From contig JAACJM010000205.1 in NCBI GenBank assembly GCA_013368315.1, positions 1 through 64,000 of the forward strand: a stretch of 64,000 nucleotides of DNA, read 5' to 3'. Numbering within the stretch: position 1 is the first letter of the stretch; each line of letters begins with the position of its first letter. The stretch is from Tetrapyrgos nigripes (lineage: Eukaryota > Basidiomycota > Agaricomycetes > Agaricales > Campanellaceae). The position numbers and the translations under genes are program-made. The notes beneath the pieces were generated by a model. That model saw nothing but the letters and a program-made list of their open reading frames with translations, made no database searches and was not told the DNA's origin. Positions 63,987 through 64,000 of the stretch are shown in pieces.

Positions 63987-64000
63987 GTGAGTATGCGTTG

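Overview
This window is nuclear DNA from a filamentous basidiomycete, most likely an Agaricomycete. Genes are packed with short (about 45-90 nt) GT-AG introns. The families present fit that group: HsbA-type hydrophobic surface binding proteins, single-pass membrane proteins with a galactose-binding-like ectodomain, an F-box/leucine-rich protein and a chromodomain-bearing Ty3 retrotransposon. There are no operons, Shine-Dalgarno sites or CRISPR arrays. One tRNA-Val(AAC) is present. Exon models were read by hand; phases were checked for consistency, but no transcript evidence was available.

The left half (about 1-34.5 kb) is repeat-rich and built of duplicated, broken pieces. It starts with a Tc1-like transposon cut by the window edge (1-1172) and poorly supported ORFs (2.7-5.3 kb). 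A three-copy family of galactose-binding-like membrane proteins follows: one intact gene at 13.6-15.3 kb, a frameshifted pseudogene at 5.9-7.0 kb and a truncated copy at 30.4 kb. An Hpc2/ubinuclein-like gene (HUN domain, HIRA histone chaperone) lies at 9.7-12.6 kb and itself shows frame breaks. A second copy of it is split by 10.36 kb of nested transposons: its HUN half is at 16.5-17.1 kb and its N-terminal half at 27.5-28.3 kb. The stack between the halves holds an outer repeat, a TIR element, a solo LTR carrying a MITE, and a Ty3/chromovirus element with a further insertion in gag. Target-site duplications date several layers. One side of the stack has lost its CpG sites, almost all converted to TpG or CpA, which is the expected footprint of cytosine methylation.

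The right half (about 34.5-64 kb) is ordinary gene-dense territory. In order: SDR oxidoreductase (-), small basic coiled-coil protein (+), F-box protein (+), tail-anchored Ser/Pro-rich protein (-), hexose transporter with 12 exons (+), UTP16/Bud21-like nucleolar protein (-), dual-specificity phosphatase (-), ferric reductase (-), a tiny micro-exon gene (+), HpcH/HpaI aldolase (-), a cluster of three HsbA genes plus a truncated one (-), DHA2-type MFS transporter (-), tRNA-Val (+) and the first exon of a long-chain acyl-CoA synthetase running off the window (+).

Functionally, this is a set of single-copy metabolic and surface genes rather than one pathway or cluster. The observations most worth checking are the nested insertion into the Hpc2 copy with one-sided CpG decay, the 55-aa gene made of five exons (four of them 8-18 nt), the block duplication of paired HsbA genes, and the copied terminal exon of the SDR gene found 26 kb away.
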